Positions 14,956 to 26,569 of a stretch of 29,778 nucleotides of DNA are shown in pieces. A model generated the notes under the pieces. The model saw only the letters and a list, made by a program, of their open reading frames with translations, was not told the origin of the DNA and searched no databases. The translations under genes and the position numbers were made by a program. Origin of the DNA: Saccoglossus kowalevskii (taxonomy: Eukaryota > Hemichordata > Enteropneusta > Harrimaniidae); contig NW_003139817.1 in the NCBI RefSeq assembly GCF_000003605.2, positions 558,390 through 588,167 on the forward strand, read 5' to 3'. Numbering within the stretch: the stretch's first letter is position 1; each line of letters begins with the position of its first letter.

Positions 14956-16195
14956 TCAATAGTCACTCTAGCTATCACTGTTGTAAGTAAGCACTCAATG
15001 CATGGATGTGTTGTGGTGTGTCATAATGATGTTGAAACATAGTGTATTAAAAATAATGCCTAAAAAATAAAAATAATTAATGTTTGGTCATTCAGGATGA
15101 TCACAGATTATAACTTTTTTTTGAAAAACTAACAGGTAACTCCCCCCCCCCCCAATGACCAATAAGGTGAAATGACAGCCCTTCAATGTCATCAATCTGC
15201 TTGCGAAATATTGTGAAAGAACTAAATAAACAGAATGCAGACAATGACATTGGCCATGCTAAAAACTTGAAGCAGTTTAGTGGCAATTTACATGTTTACT
15301 TGTTTATACACAATCCTGGACGAAAAGGAAATGGTCACAAGGCAGGTACAAGAAAAAAATAGAAGACAATATAATAGACAAAATACAATCACTAAATTAC
15401 TAAATAATAAAAAATCACTAAAATACTAAATACTAAAATACAGTGGCGGATCCAGCAAAATGTATTGGGGGAGGGGGGGTCCAAGCTTTGCTTAAGATAT
15501 ACGGAGCGTAAATCGCTGAGAAGCTATGCGTAATCCAGATGATATGAATTGTCATGCGTTTGGGGGGGGGGCAGTTTTGAGACTATGGTTACTAAGACGA
15601 AATTTAGTAAGCATACTACGCAAGGTTCAAAGCAGCTTTGATTAGCTGATATGTTCTCAGTTTGTTTTTCTCGTTTGCTTTGGTGCGGTTATCATTATGA
15701 ACCTTTCCATCTTGTTAGAAATAAATCCTTGGTGCCCAAATCAATTTGTTTCACGTAATCACGGTAATGAATCCATACTCAATTATGTTTGTTACTAAAA
15801 TAAATGTTTGTGTTGAGTTAGCATACCTACTAAACCTTCAAGAGCAATTTCGTCGAGACAACATTCGAGGATTCTGCCTGTCTCCATGTTTCCTATATGA
15901 AGGATTTTCTGATATAACAGTTATATGCAAGTCAACCACAGATGTCAACAACCGCCATGTCGTGTGTGTAACCCTTGACCCCAACCGAATGAGTGAGCTG
16001 CAAAGACAAACATAATTGAATCAAAGACAAGGGTGATTTGTTATAATAATTTACTAAATAATTTCAAAAAATTAGTTATTGATTGAAATTTATATAAAAT
16101 TGCATGTATGCAATTTTTATTACAGATGCACAATTTTGTCGAGTGTTGCTTTTATTATCTGTATGCTTGCATGCTGGCGCTGTTTACGTTTCTGG
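14956..16195. other. Intergenic DNA upstream of TMEM115
   Basis: The stretch is AT-rich, with an A-rich tract at 15340-15440 and homopolymer C and G runs near 15143 and 15470-15570. CAGTGGCGGATCCAG at 15441-15455 resembles the starting end of hAT-like elements, but no partner end is visible. An 89-codon plus-strand frame at 15746-16015 has no recognisable content. Confidence 0.4.
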
Positions 16196-16203
16196 TGACG
16201 TCA
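16196..16203. promoter_or_regulatory. Perfect CRE (TGACGTCA) just upstream of TMEM115
   Basis: TGACGTCA sits 22 bases before the TMEM115 ATG, inside a 12-bp palindrome GGTGACGTCACC. It matches the CREB/ATF site and suggests a compact promoter with a short 5' UTR. No TATA box is apparent close by. Confidence 0.5.
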
Positions 16204-16224
16204 CCTTGAGCCACGACGATCAAG

Positions 16225-16843
16225 ATGGCTTCCAGCACAAACAGGGGCATATATGTCTCCCAGCTTCAACAGCAGATCGCGGTTATTCTGAAAAACTCTA
16301 GCGTGGTAGTGAAGTCTATTTTAGTAGCAACATGCTCATTGTATGTAGTGTCGTTTTTGGGCGAGTCTATCCTAAACACATTAGCTATTACACCGGGATT
16401 TGTAATCCCTCCCAATTTCCGAATATGGACTTACATAACACACGGTTTTCTGGAAACTCATATTTGGAACGTCGTCACTGATATCATAACTCTCATTGCC
16501 TGTGGAAAACTGATTGAGCCGTTATGGGGAGCGTTGGAAATGTTACTATTTTGCTTCATTGTAAATATTGGCGTTGGTTTGACTTCGGCAGTGTGGTATC
16601 TTATGATATACGTAGCCACGTCGAACATTGATTACTTGTTTCAAGTGCATATCCATGGTTTGGCTGGCTACATCGCTGGAATCACCGTGGCTCTGAAGCA
16701 AACTATGGGCGATTATGACGTTATAAACACATCATTGTTGAAGATGCGCGTGAAACACATCTCTCTGTGGTTGGTGTTGTGGTCGATCCTGTTATTTGCC
16801 ACCGGATTTTCGTCAGGAGTATACCCACTCATGACTTGCACAG
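16225..16843 (+). CDS. TMEM115: TMEM115 exon 1
   Basis: The exon begins with ATG in CAAGATGGC, a YY1-like context common at animal start codons, and ends CACAG|GTATAA in phase 1. It encodes residues 1-206, the whole rhomboid-like membrane domain apart from the last helix. The open frame continues to 16884 into the intron, which is not coding. Confidence 0.95.
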
Positions 16844-19800
16844 GTATAAACTATTACGGTAGCTTTTATTTTATTTTGCAATGAACCTTAAACTGATAGT
16901 ATAGCATATTTTATTTTCATTATAATTTAAACAGTGACAACGGTTAGTTATAAACGGGGGTTTGTAGTTCCATGAATTTAACAAATAGGCTGCCATTATA
17001 ATCTCTTGTTTCATAAGTCACGCATCATGTCATCATACTCTGGCTCGGCAACACGCTTGTGACAAATCGTGTGGTAGATTATGTCATGTGTTTAACTTTG
17101 CATGTGATATTACTGTACGTAGAGCGTAATCATGTTGTAAGTATTTCTGGGTAGCAGCAAAACTTCTAATGTAAAACTACAAAATCATACAGTTAAAACA
17201 TGTCAAGAATTTTGCAATAGCGTTAAGATCACATTTTTTATGTGGGCATAACATTATTGCAAAATAATACTCATCGTTTATCAGGTTGCAGTGCAACAAG
17301 TCTTGATTTTTACTGCTTACAAAACTATAATCAAAAATCTACCTTAGGTAAGCAGTTTATTTTTAACTTGATTGGCAACAAAACACTGGAACTCTGTTAA
17401 TATAATTAATTACTGTATCACATTCACATCACTTCCCAGTATACAGCTCATTGAAGCATGAGGTTAACATTGATGCTAAGTATGCTATTGTCATCAGTAC
17501 ATAAACATAAACAATCTGTTGCAATTGGACTTGATCAAAAACATGTTTTCAATGCCTTTCAGAACAAACAATTCCCCCACTCTTAAAATTTAAATTCACA
17601 ACTAATTTTAACTGCTTGATACCTTGTCGCTCACCACCAGATGCAGATGACATACATTGCAATGCAATCATCAGACAAAATGCCACATACCAGTAATCAT
17701 AATAATAATAGAATCAATTCTTGACAGATCTCTGAGTTCTGATAATAATTGTAATACAACCTTATACATTTGAGCTTGATATCAAATTTGAAAAAAAAAA
17801 TGTTTCTATTCTGTAGTAATTTTTTTTATCCCAAACTGCATGAAAAATCTGAGATTTAAATCATTAATAATAATGCTTGGTACATGTATACTCTTTACCA
17901 GCTGTTGTTGGATTTGCATAAATTAACAACACATGTGTCTCTTTTATTATAGTGGCATACAAATGTCTCACCAACAAAAAGCTACACCAGGCTTTACTAG
18001 CCCTTGATATCATTCTCCACGCACCAGCAAACAATTACTATATAAATTTATACATTGTGATTTGACATAATTTCATGCTAAATAAATTATTTTATATTAT
18101 ATTCAATCTTCAATTGGTTCTATTAATATTTTCTATTTTATGATTTAACATATTTCCATAAATCCTTTTTAGTTGTTGGATTGCATAAGCTTGAATACAA
18201 CTGTGATATTGTTTCCGAGTAGACAATAAGTTATTTTTTATCTGGTCAAGTCAATATAAAATAAAAGTACATGGGTTGGCAGGATATGGATCAATATACT
18301 GCAAAACCAAAATTTGTTGAATGTCAACTTTATTTTCCATTTATTTGGTTGAAGTTTGTCAATTACTGGTGTTTGGCTAAATTTTTATTTATGAGCAGTA
18401 TTGGCCAAGTTGCTCGAACATTCAAAACAGCAGAGTAGACGTAGACACATGGTTCTCTGCAGGCAATTCATATTTATATTTTCTGTTCAGAACCATTCCT
18501 TGAACATGCATTGACCAATTTTTAAAATTTAGAAAGACAAAGATGTCTTTTTTAGTTGTTGATAAAATATGGCCAACTGGTGTCAATTTTGAATGGTACT
18601 AAATCCATTTATTATTTGAATATGTCCATAATCAGTTGATGGTTCTCAGAGATTACTTGGCCATTGATTAAATGTGGCTGACTGGCAGCCATTTTGTTAA
18701 TTAAATTTCCAAATCTTAATACTGTATTAAACATCTGCAATCAGTTCTCAGAGTTCAGGGAGCTGATTGCAATTACAATTGATATGATGAATGTCAATTT
18801 TTTACTTTTTAACTTAATCTCATTTATTTCAAAATGTCAAGGCACTTAAGTTATTAGTCCCCGTTCGGACGTAGTCCGAAAACGGGGACTTATGTTTTGC
18901 CCTGTGTGCATCCGTGCGTCTGTGCGCACCTGTATTTCAAACATGCATAGACCGATTAAGTTCAAACTTCACTCATATATCACACATTATATGGGACATA
19001 TGCACATGCATTTTTTTCATGATCCGATTAACGATGGCCGAATAGCAACCATTTTAAGGCCAAAAATGCATCAAAATCGCACATTTTCACCATTCCGGAC
19101 CCGGATCTCAGTTATGCATAGACGGATTTTGTTCAAATTTGGTACATACATTAAACATAATAGGACCTTGATGCACGTCATTTTTTTTTTGGATGGGGGT
19201 TTGAAATGGCCGACTGGCAGCCATTTTGTTTTAAAGAATTCAGTTCTGGATCAGTATCTGAGACATGCCTGGATTGATCGAGTTCAAACTTCACACACAC
19301 AAGATACATCATGTCACAAATATGTATGTCCATTTGTTTCATGATCTCATTAACAATAGCCAAATGGTGGCCGCTTTAAGGCCGAAAATGCATTGAAATC
19401 GCACATTTTCATCATTCCGAACCCGGATCTCAGTTATGCATGGACGGATTTTGTTCAAATTTGGTACATACATTAAACATAATAGGACCTTGATGCATGT
19501 CATTTTTTTTTTCGGATCAAGTTCGAAATGGCCGACTAGCTGCCATTTTGTTTTAAAGAATTCAGTTCTAGATCCGTATCCGAGACATGTCTGGATTGAT
19601 CGAGTTCAAACTTCACACACACAAGGTACATCATGTCACAAATATGTATGTGCATTGTTTTCATGATCTCATTAACAATAGCCAAATGGCGGCCGCTTTA
19701 AGGCCAAAAATGGCCATCATGATCTGCTTTGAATGTATATGTCACTCAAATATGAACGAAACGGGACGTGTCATTGACAATGACTTGTTGTCTTTTACAT

Positions 19801-21982
19801 TGACATTAACTAGATAATTAATTGATTACATTTTTAATTGATGTCATTTTACAGGTATCATAGTTAGTTGGGTGTATTTACGATTTTATCAGAAACAGAG
19901 CGATGGATCGAGAGGAGACATGTCAGACACTTTTACATTTGCTACTTTCTTCCCAGAAAAATGTCAGCCTCCAATTGCCATACTCGCTAATACTGGTAAG
20001 TGTTGTAATCATTCATTTATTATTTGAATAACTGAGAAGTGACCTACAAGGCTGCTTCTCATTGGCTACTCAACATAACTATCCTAGCCAATCAGGAAAC
20101 TCTGTTGTTTGTTTGGTTTTACTTGCCTATTACTTTTCTGACTGGTACATTCACATAATCTTGATATCACCGTTATTCTAAAGTTAATCTAAGTATACAG
20201 TCTGAATAGATAGTTGAAAATAACCCCTAGAGAACCACGGCAATAAATAAACACACAAACCGGTCACTGGTAGCATAGTGGTTGTCGCTCCAGACTCGTG
20301 ATCGGTAGACCCAAGTTCAAATCCTACCTTCGGCTGAACATCAAAGGGTCAACCCCTACCCTGGGTGAGTGTGCCACAGACTCAATGGGAAGGCTAATTC
20401 CAATGGCCGAGATTCATTCACTAACGAATGCGACTTTGGGGGAACCTTTGTTAAGGTCCGCAGGTGCTTGTGTTCGACCGAGCCTGGTTGACGCCAGAAT
20501 AGCGCATTGAAATTGCCATTTGACAGAGAGATGACCACACAGCCCTGTCATGTAGTCCCAAACATGAATATGACTTCTGTGGCAAATGCACGATGTGTCA
20601 GCACTAGCACTTGCAATTTGCACATACAAAAAAAAAGTCAGGAGAGACAACAGTGACATTCAATGCTTAGAATCAACCTCCGAGACTGATACTGATCTTT
20701 GCAAAACTCAACCCATGGACGACAGCTGTGATTTTACCACAGATGTTTCTCATTGTTCAACGCTATTGTATTTCTATCATTGCAGTCCATAGTGGTTTAG
20801 TGAAGGCAAGACTTTGTAAGAAGCAAGTTAGGAAGTATGATGTGGGTGCGCCCTCTTCCATCACTATAAGTCTACCAGGTAGTGATGCTAATGATGCAGA
20901 AAGGAGAAGGTAAGCTACATATGTATAACTGTCAATTTTTCACTACTGGAAATGGTCATGATTTGAGAATTTTGGGTCATTCATGAAGTTATTGCCGCAT
21001 CGGGTTGTAGGACCTCAGACAAATAGTCATTGTTACGTAATTCTTTTAATTTTCAAAAATATATTACTGGGTAAATTCTTACAGTATATCTGATGCCTGA
21101 CCCTGAGCCCACTTTACCCTACCTTAATAGGAGATGGTATTTAGAAATGCACCATTCATTTTTCAAATATATATATACATGTATACTGTAAAGTACTTTG
21201 TTAGGTGGAATTAATTTTCCCGGAAAAGATATTTTGGGTGTTTTGTATGGAGTTTATTTTCACTGATTTTTGATGAGTTGAATGTAAAATATAGAAAAAA
21301 AAGTTCTATTCGCTGGATTTTATTCTGCTGAACCATCTCGGCAAAAATAGCATTTTACAGTACAAAGTGTACACAAGAAATTGATGTAATTTGTTTCTGT
21401 GCTTGACTGAAAAGATTTTATGTTGAAAAGTATACACTCCACCAATACATCGACTTTGAACTAAAAAACCTGTTGCTGCAAAAACTGATATTAACAATGC
21501 AAGATAATCTGCCTTTACCAACACTGTGCATTGGATTAGGGAATCTTACCCTCTAACAACTCAGATTAGATTCTTTAATCTGTATTATAATTCAGAGCTT
21601 TGTTTATGTTTAATTTTTCATATCTCTGATTATTTTTAACACTTATCCTGCCAGTCATATCGACTTCACCAAATAATGGTTAAATTACAGTTGGCATATT
21701 TTAAATAGCACACATATACAATGTTTATTAATTTCTCAATTTACTTCTTCTAGACAACTTGCTCTGAGGGCTCTCAATGAACGTCTCAGCCGAGTTGAAG
21801 AACAAGCATCGTGGCCAAGTATGGATGAGCAGCCAGCAACCACCACAGGCACAACAGCGACCACAACCACTGCATCCGATAGTGATAAAAACAAAGAAGG
21901 AGATAAAGATAAAGAAAGTAAAAAAGGAGCCGAGTCTTCTGCTACGGAAGACACTGAACCGGGGGAAACCGAAAGTGATTAA
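16225..21982 (+). CDS. TMEM115: Transmembrane protein 115, rhomboid-like Golgi protein, complete, 4 exons
   Basis: Exons 16225-16843, 19855-19995, 20786-20909 and 21754-21982 join into 1,113 nt (370 residues plus stop), close to the human 351. All introns are GT-AG and phases agree. Exon 1 carries the membrane part: hydrophobic segments at about residues 26-46, 84-94, 104-130, 145-157 and 178-197, with motifs TPGFVIPPNFRIW (56-68), EPLWGALE (98-105), HIHGLAGY (142-149) and ALKQTMGD (156-163). Later exons carry WVYLRFYQ, FTFATFFPE, YDVGAPSSITISLPG and QLALRALNERL, all conserved in TMEM115. The C-terminal tail is Thr-rich, then Lys/Glu/Asp-rich and variable. TMEM115 is a Golgi membrane protein with a rhomboid-like fold lacking protease residues, linked to Golgi-to-ER retrograde transport and the COG complex. 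The ATG in AAGATGGC context is the first in frame and fits the family start. Confidence 0.96.
16844..18856 (+). other. TMEM115 intron 1, first part
   Basis: AT-rich intronic sequence with no recognised gene or complete transposon. An isolated GGCCNACTGG...AGCCATTTTG motif at 18668-18696 resembles the repeat that starts at 18857. Confidence 0.55.
18857..19725. repeat. Hairpin-headed interspersed repeat with ~324-bp tandem units
   Basis: It opens with a hairpin: AGTCCCCGTT-CGGAC at 18856-18871 pairs with GTCCGAAAACGGGGACT at 18875-18891. Then come tandem units; ATCTCAGTTATGCAT, GACGGATTTTGTTCAAATTT and GGTACATACATTAAACATAA recur at 19108 and 19432 (period 324). Each unit is itself a diverged pair of ~160-bp halves, each with a GTTCAAA(C/T)TT site and a GGCCG/GGCCAAA block. 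Open frames through it are repeat artefacts. Probably a non-autonomous DNA element; the second terminal hairpin is not visible. Confidence 0.65.
19855..19995 (+). CDS. TMEM115: TMEM115 exon 2
   Basis: Acceptor TTTTACAG|, donor ACTG|GTAAGT. It completes a Gly codon, then reads IIVSWVYLRFYQKQSDGSRG, DMSDTFTFATFFPE and PIAILANT. This matches the human SSWVYLRFYQRHSRG and DHFAFATFFPE segment. Confidence 0.95.
19996..20261 (+). other. TMEM115 intron 2, first part
   Basis: Nothing recognisable before the SINE. Confidence 0.5.
20262..20636 (+). mobile_element. tRNA-derived SINE
   Basis: The left part has RNA polymerase III internal promoter boxes: A-box-like TGGTAGCATAGTGG at 20268-20281 and B-box-like AGTTCAAATCC at 20314-20324, 33 bases apart, a normal tRNA-like spacing. 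A tRNA-unrelated body of about 290 bases follows, and the element ends in an A9 run at 20628-20636. It lies in TMEM115 intron 2 in the same orientation. The tRNA half has no proper acceptor stem, so it is not a functional tRNA gene. The 5' limit is approximate and the family unknown. Confidence 0.7.
20786..20909 (+). CDS. TMEM115: TMEM115 exon 3
   Basis: Acceptor TCATTGCAG|, donor GAAG|GTAAGC. Encodes HSGLVKARLCKKQVRKYDVG, APSSITISLPGSDANDAERR. The KYDVGAPSSITISLPG motif is nearly identical to human. Confidence 0.95.
21183..21363. mobile_element. MITE with TACTGTA ends, copy 1
   Basis: The left end TACTGTAAAGTACTTTG and the right end GCATTTTACAGTA are inverted. The body has GGAATTAATTTTC, TTTTGTATGGA, TTATTTTCACTGATTTTTGA and TCGCTGGATTTT in an order found again, reversed, at 26570-26766. 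At about 180 bp with no ORF it is non-autonomous, in TMEM115 intron 3. Confidence 0.72.
21364..21753 (+). other. TMEM115 intron 3, last part
   Basis: AT-rich intronic DNA; no feature seen. Confidence 0.5.
21754..21982 (+). CDS. TMEM115: TMEM115 exon 4 with stop codon
   Basis: Acceptor CTTCTTCTAG|. Encodes QLALRALNERLSRVEEQASW, PSMDEQP, a Thr-rich run and a Lys/Glu/Asp-rich tail ending ETESD with TAA at 21980-21982. The tail differs in sequence and length from the vertebrate protein. Confidence 0.95.
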
Positions 21983-23127
21983 ATCAGTGAATAGCAGTAA
22001 AAATACATTTCACCCACTGTAAAATGGTGCAACAAAACTGGATGTGGTATGAGGAACTGATTGGTGTCGCATATAAGCTATGTTGTTAGTTACAAACTGT
22101 ACAAACATATTGCTATAAAAATGTGCATGACGGTGTCCACTCTCTACGTATTGTCCATGGCTGATAGGTGAACACGATGTATTTGTAGGATCTTCGCTAT
22201 GTCATTCACAAAACCCACCTCATTCCTAGTTTGATTGTTCCAGACGTTGTAGGGCTACTTAAAAGTAATGGTTTTGGTGTAAAAAAAAACATGATCAGAA
22301 TAAGGAAACCTTTCTATTTAACAGTTTTTATTTATTTCACAAAATGTAAAGTGATTTGGTTGTTGTACACACTGTTAGGATTTCTAGAAAAATTAGACTT
22401 GCATGACTTGGTCAATTTGGGGAAGATCACCTTTCATGCATTGTCTTTAGTTCGGAAACTTATCTTGCATTGTGGGTATTTTTTATGAAACAGCCTGATT
22501 TTTATTTTGTTAGTTTGTGTTTTGTAAAACAAGTAATGAAGGTAACTGTTAATGATGTGCTTTGTACTGGCCTTGTCCAAGTATAAAGGGCTTAACCTTT
22601 GTGGTACTGATAAAAAGAATTGTACAATACGTTTAGACACCCATCGCTGTTGTCAATTAAAAAAAATGAGTTCTAATGAAATCCATACTTTAATGAAACA
22701 TTAAGAGCCATTCATTTAATATATCATGTTTCAAAAACTTTTTATGGACAGCAGTAGTTTCAATTTTTTTTATATACATATTTTTCATAGATGGTTGCTG
22801 TAATTCTATTTGCTTGCGTTTATTATGAAGTTTGCCTGTATTGTACAGAGGACTTTGTATTTACTGATGTATGAAATTATATGTATATTCTGATTGTACG
22901 ATATATTTGTGAATGCAGGCAGGTGTTCTCATAATATAGCGTGACAGCAACCTTGTACATGACATTGAGTAAAGAATTGCATGCTTTCTACTTGCATTTC
23001 ACTTGATAAAAGCTGAATTTTTTACATTTTCAAAACTCAGTCGAGGACAAGGCCATCTTAATGCTGCATGCATTTGTCTTGTATTTTTATTTTTATTTTT
23101 GGTCAAAGGGTTCAAATTGCAACTTTA

Positions 23128-23133
23128 AATAAA
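23128..23133 (+). terminator. Candidate poly(A) signal for TMEM115
   Basis: AATAAA in TTTAAATAAATT, 1.15 kb after the stop codon. Confidence 0.3.
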
Positions 23134-23921
23134 TTTTTATTTAAATTTTCAGCATGTTTGAGAAATTAACAAGCCATGTTTGATTGGAGTGTAATAGTCA
23201 AAGGGGAGGGGGGGGGGTGTCCAATATTGTCAGCGGATCAGTAAAGGGATGTATGCCTTTTAAAGGAATAGTAGGAAAATATTTCCACAACTCCACAATA
23301 AAAGAGTAATTATTCAAAATGGTGTTGATTGAATTTGTTGCCTGCAATTTTGTGTCATTGTTTTGTTTTTTCACCACACTATCTTTTGCAAACAAATCCA
23401 TTTGTGCAAAGTGCATTTTGGAGTCTCTACCTGTGCACTCTTTCCCCTGAGTATGTGCATGTTATTGTATATATGTTGATGTCTCAAATATTTTGTTAGA
23501 TTTAATGAAATGTGTTTTAAGTCAGAATGTACTTGTTAATTAATGGTTCTGCTTATAATTAAGAAGTCGCATTATAATTACTGGTACTAATGCATGTTAA
23601 CGAGTTGAAGATGACTAATTTAAAACCATGGTGTATCATACTTATTATGCGACCAAGTGTAAGACAAGAATATTGCACTAACAGCTAAACAGACTTTTGT
23701 CAATCTAAGCAGGGACCATGGGAGTACCACAATGCTTCAGACGACTGGATGTCTATTTTCCTTTCATTATCTATTCAGTATACAACCATCTCCACATATT
23801 GGCTAACATTGCAGTGTTCACTTCTCAATCTCAATTGTAATACCTCCCATGTGATACTGGTCATCTCAACGAGTCTGAAAGCTGTAAATCATGCGCCACA
23901 CAATTTGACCAATTTATGTGA

Positions 23922-23948
23922 AATAAAAGCATTATAGATTTGAATAAA
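23922..23948 (+). terminator. Candidate distal poly(A) signals for TMEM115
   Basis: Two AATAAAA signals, 21 bases apart, about 1.94 kb after the stop codon. Confidence 0.35.
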
Positions 23949-23950
23949 AG

Positions 23951-24515
23951 AATGAGATGCACCCTAAGAGATATTTCCTAGGTCTATTTCCCGGGGTCTA
24001 TTTATACTTTGCTAAAGACAAAATAGATGAAGTCATAGTGCCAAATGTAGTGAAAGACAGAAAGTAGTACCTTATTTTATAACTCATTTATAAAAATATG
24101 TTAATACATGACATAGCAACTGCTTGATTTATTCAAAATGAAGTGCTTGCTGTTTAGATTTTGTGTATATTGAACTAAACTAATATTAATATTAAGGTAG
24201 AAGCCAACTCATAAATGAAACATACGCAGAATTTGTTCATTTTACAATACAGTGTATAAGGATATTGACTCAAGTTGGTGGTAACCAGCCTAATTTTTGA
24301 GAAAATGATTGTCGTATTTTAGTTAATAGTTGTCATTATGGCAGTAACGCTAATCCATAGGTTACTATGGCATGGATATTATGCCATATCCTAAAATGTA
24401 AGGCTGGTGACATGGGCTGAAAAAATTATATATTGTGAATGATGGGGTACTTATTGTTGTTCTGAATTATTTCAAAAATTTAGTTTTTAAAAAGTGTTGG
24501 AAAATGCAATTTTTT
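23951..24515. other. Intergenic DNA between TMEM115 and the first downstream MITE
   Basis: AT-rich; no feature seen. Confidence 0.5.
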
Positions 24516-24587
24516 TTAAGCTGGGGTGTCGTCACCTGCAACGACAACACAAGCTAAAAACGCAAAGTCCCCCCCCCCTCCCTTTAA
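24516..24587. mobile_element. TTAA-flanked MITE, internally deleted copy
   Basis: TTAA at 24516-24519 and 24584-24587. The left end reads GCTGGGGTGTCGTCACCTGC and the right end has the C-rich run and CCCTTTAAA. The middle ACGACAACACAAGCTAAAAA, CGCAAAG matches 9580-9612 in order, but most of the body is missing. Confidence 0.65.
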
Positions 24588-25866
24588 ACATTGTTAGGTT
24601 TACCAACAATTTTACAAAATCTGGACACCGAACCTGAATTTTCTCTGAATCATTGCTGGGATATCATAGTACTGTCACTGCGAACACACCATTTCTGAAG
24701 CACGTAACGAGTTGCCAGTCATTAAATTTCACATTCGTGCACTGTCCGCGTTTTTTTGTAACTACGCCATCAACGCCCAATATTTATAATGTATTCGTTT
24801 TTGCACGTTACCGTATGCAATAACGCCACCTACGACACATATTTAAATACATTAGTTTATCTTTTTCAAAAACATGTTACAGCGCAGCCAATGTTAATAT
24901 TTGAAATACTTTTTTCATTCCTTTTCATAACTGCTTGATGACACCATCAACGACAATATTGTGAACTTCTTTTGTTTTGTTATAAAATGCAGCTACCAAC
25001 GATCATCAGCTCTACTGAATACCACAGGCGGCTTGAGAGACCGGAGCAGACGACAGTAAAATGCTTTACTGATAAATAGTATTAGCTGGCCATTTTAATA
25101 CAGTTATCAAGCCTTTTTTCAATATTAGTGGAGAGCAGATACTGGAACGATATATTCTGGTAAATTGTTCCCAGTGTTTCAGTTTGTGGCCGAAATAAGA
25201 AACCCGAAGTATGTTTCTGATTGTTTATTTCTATCGAAACGCAGGTTGCCGATTATTTTATAAAAACATGTAAACTTGTTATATTGGAACCCTGATCACT
25301 GATTGTGCAAGTTATATAGAAAACGGTGCAGCGAGAAATCGCCCACGGCTTCAAGTTGTCTCCACTCGTGAAATTCAGAAAGCACATGCATATCCCTCGA
25401 CCAGTCAAAAATTTTGAACAAAAATAAGTAGGAAATCAGGGGTGGCTCGAGTCGCATATACTGTCACTTACGATTTTATTTTTTTTCTTGATGTTACCAT
25501 GCTGACGGAACATGATTTTGGAGGTTCCATTTTGACTTGGGATTCCTGCAAAACGAGTTTTTTAAAGGATACATTGACCTGTAATTTGCAAGTTTATACT
25601 GCCGAGCATCATAATGCACACAAAAATCTCAGTGAAATTTCGAGAGAATTTCCGTGATATCTTTCAACCATGAATCGAATTTCCTCCATGTTCAGAAGAG
25701 CAAATATGTAGTGGTGATTGAGAGGGCGGGAAATACTTTAATATTATCGGCCATTATAACAAAATGCGCCCTCAACGTCAATTATTTGAGTCAAGTTTTC
25801 AACTGCCTGCAGAGAATGACCATCCCATCCCAGAGCAACGATCCTCTCTCAAATGATGGAGTTAGG
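24588..25866. other. Intergenic DNA
   Basis: Contains three loosely similar phrases, ACGCCATCAACGCCCAATATT at 24764, AACGCCACCTACGACACATAT near 24822 and ACACCATCAACGACAATATTG at 24941, likely remnants of a tandem repeat. Open frames at 25442-25657 and 25654-25971 have no recognisable content; the second runs into a MITE. Confidence 0.4.
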
Positions 25867-26000
25867 TTAAAGTGGGAGGGTCGTCACCTGCGCACACGCG
25901 GGAATCCAGTCCCAAGCAACGATAACCCACACAAAACATGCAAAGGCTCATGGGTAGACACTTGTTTGTAAATAATGACACGCATGTGCAGGCGACTGAC
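25867..26000. mobile_element. TTAA-flanked MITE, third copy
   Basis: It starts at TTAA 25867-25870 and reads AGTGGGAGGGTCGTCACCTG, CGCACACGCGGGAATCCAGT, CCCAAGCAACGATAAC, then AAAGGCTCATGGGTAGA and CTTGTTTGTAAATAATGA, collinear with 9535-9650. The right end (GCAGGCGACTGACC) is degraded and no closing TTAA is found. Confidence 0.7.
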
Positions 26001-26008
26001 CTACAACC

Positions 26009-26064
26009 TGGCCTGGTTACCTTCCAATTAAGTGGGTGAACAATAACAGAAAGGTAACCAGGCT
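26009..26064. repeat. Short inverted repeat (stem-loop or tiny MITE)
   Basis: GCCTGGTTACCTT near 26010-26022 and AAGGTAACCAGGC near 26052-26064 are perfect reverse complements (13 bp) with a 29-base loop. Confidence 0.7.
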
Positions 26065-26066
26065 AC

Positions 26067-26569
26067 CCCAGTTGTCCCCTTTTTATTTATTTTTACCATT
26101 CTCAGTCATATGATCTTGTGAACTCAATGTTCAATATTAGAAATAGAGAACTATGGTTAATGTGTAGCGAGTTAAAATTCACACAGTGCCTATGATACAA
26201 GTCATTGATTGCATTTTAATGAACACTTTTGGGATTTCAGTTTAATAAAGCACCATGTATGCAGGCTCATCTGGAGCAAAGTCCCATCTTGGATTGTACT
26301 CCCTATAACAGAAAGCCCCTATTTATGTTCATCTGCATATCAAAGTAAACTATTGTGCTCATCTAAAGGATTGTATTAATCCTAATCTTGTAAGCCCCAC
26401 ATATCTTTGCATAAACTTGGCCACATAAGGGTTAAGCTACATTTTAGGAAAAGGAAAACTTTTTAGGAAGGATATACAAACAATGGCACCACTATTGTTG
26501 TAAGGATGTAATTGTCCATGTAACAGTAACCATGACAACATCTTGTATACAATGCACTCAACAAATTTA
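26067..26569. other. Intergenic DNA
   Basis: AT-rich; no feature seen. Confidence 0.5.

Larger units (their letters stand above)
21983..23950 (+). other. Probable TMEM115 3' UTR and downstream DNA
   Basis: No supported coding sequence. AATAAA occurs at 23128 and, twice close together, at 23922 and 23943, all possible poly(A) signals. The true transcript end cannot be chosen from sequence. A G-rich run (GGGGAGGGGGGGGG) lies near 23203. Confidence 0.4.

Noticed and set aside
15441-15455. CAGTGGCGGATCCAG as a hAT-type transposon end
   Set aside because: No inverted partner or target duplication found, so no element can be delimited.
15746-16015. 89-codon plus-strand frame upstream of TMEM115
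   Set aside because: No motif recognised and not joinable in frame to TMEM115, whose own ATG fits the family.
20262-20340. Functional tRNA gene
   Set aside because: A and B boxes are present but there is no paired acceptor stem or plausible anticodon arm; the SINE body and A tail follow.
25442-25971. Two consecutive plus-strand frames as a small gene
   Set aside because: No recognisable protein, and the second frame runs into the TTAA-flanked MITE.
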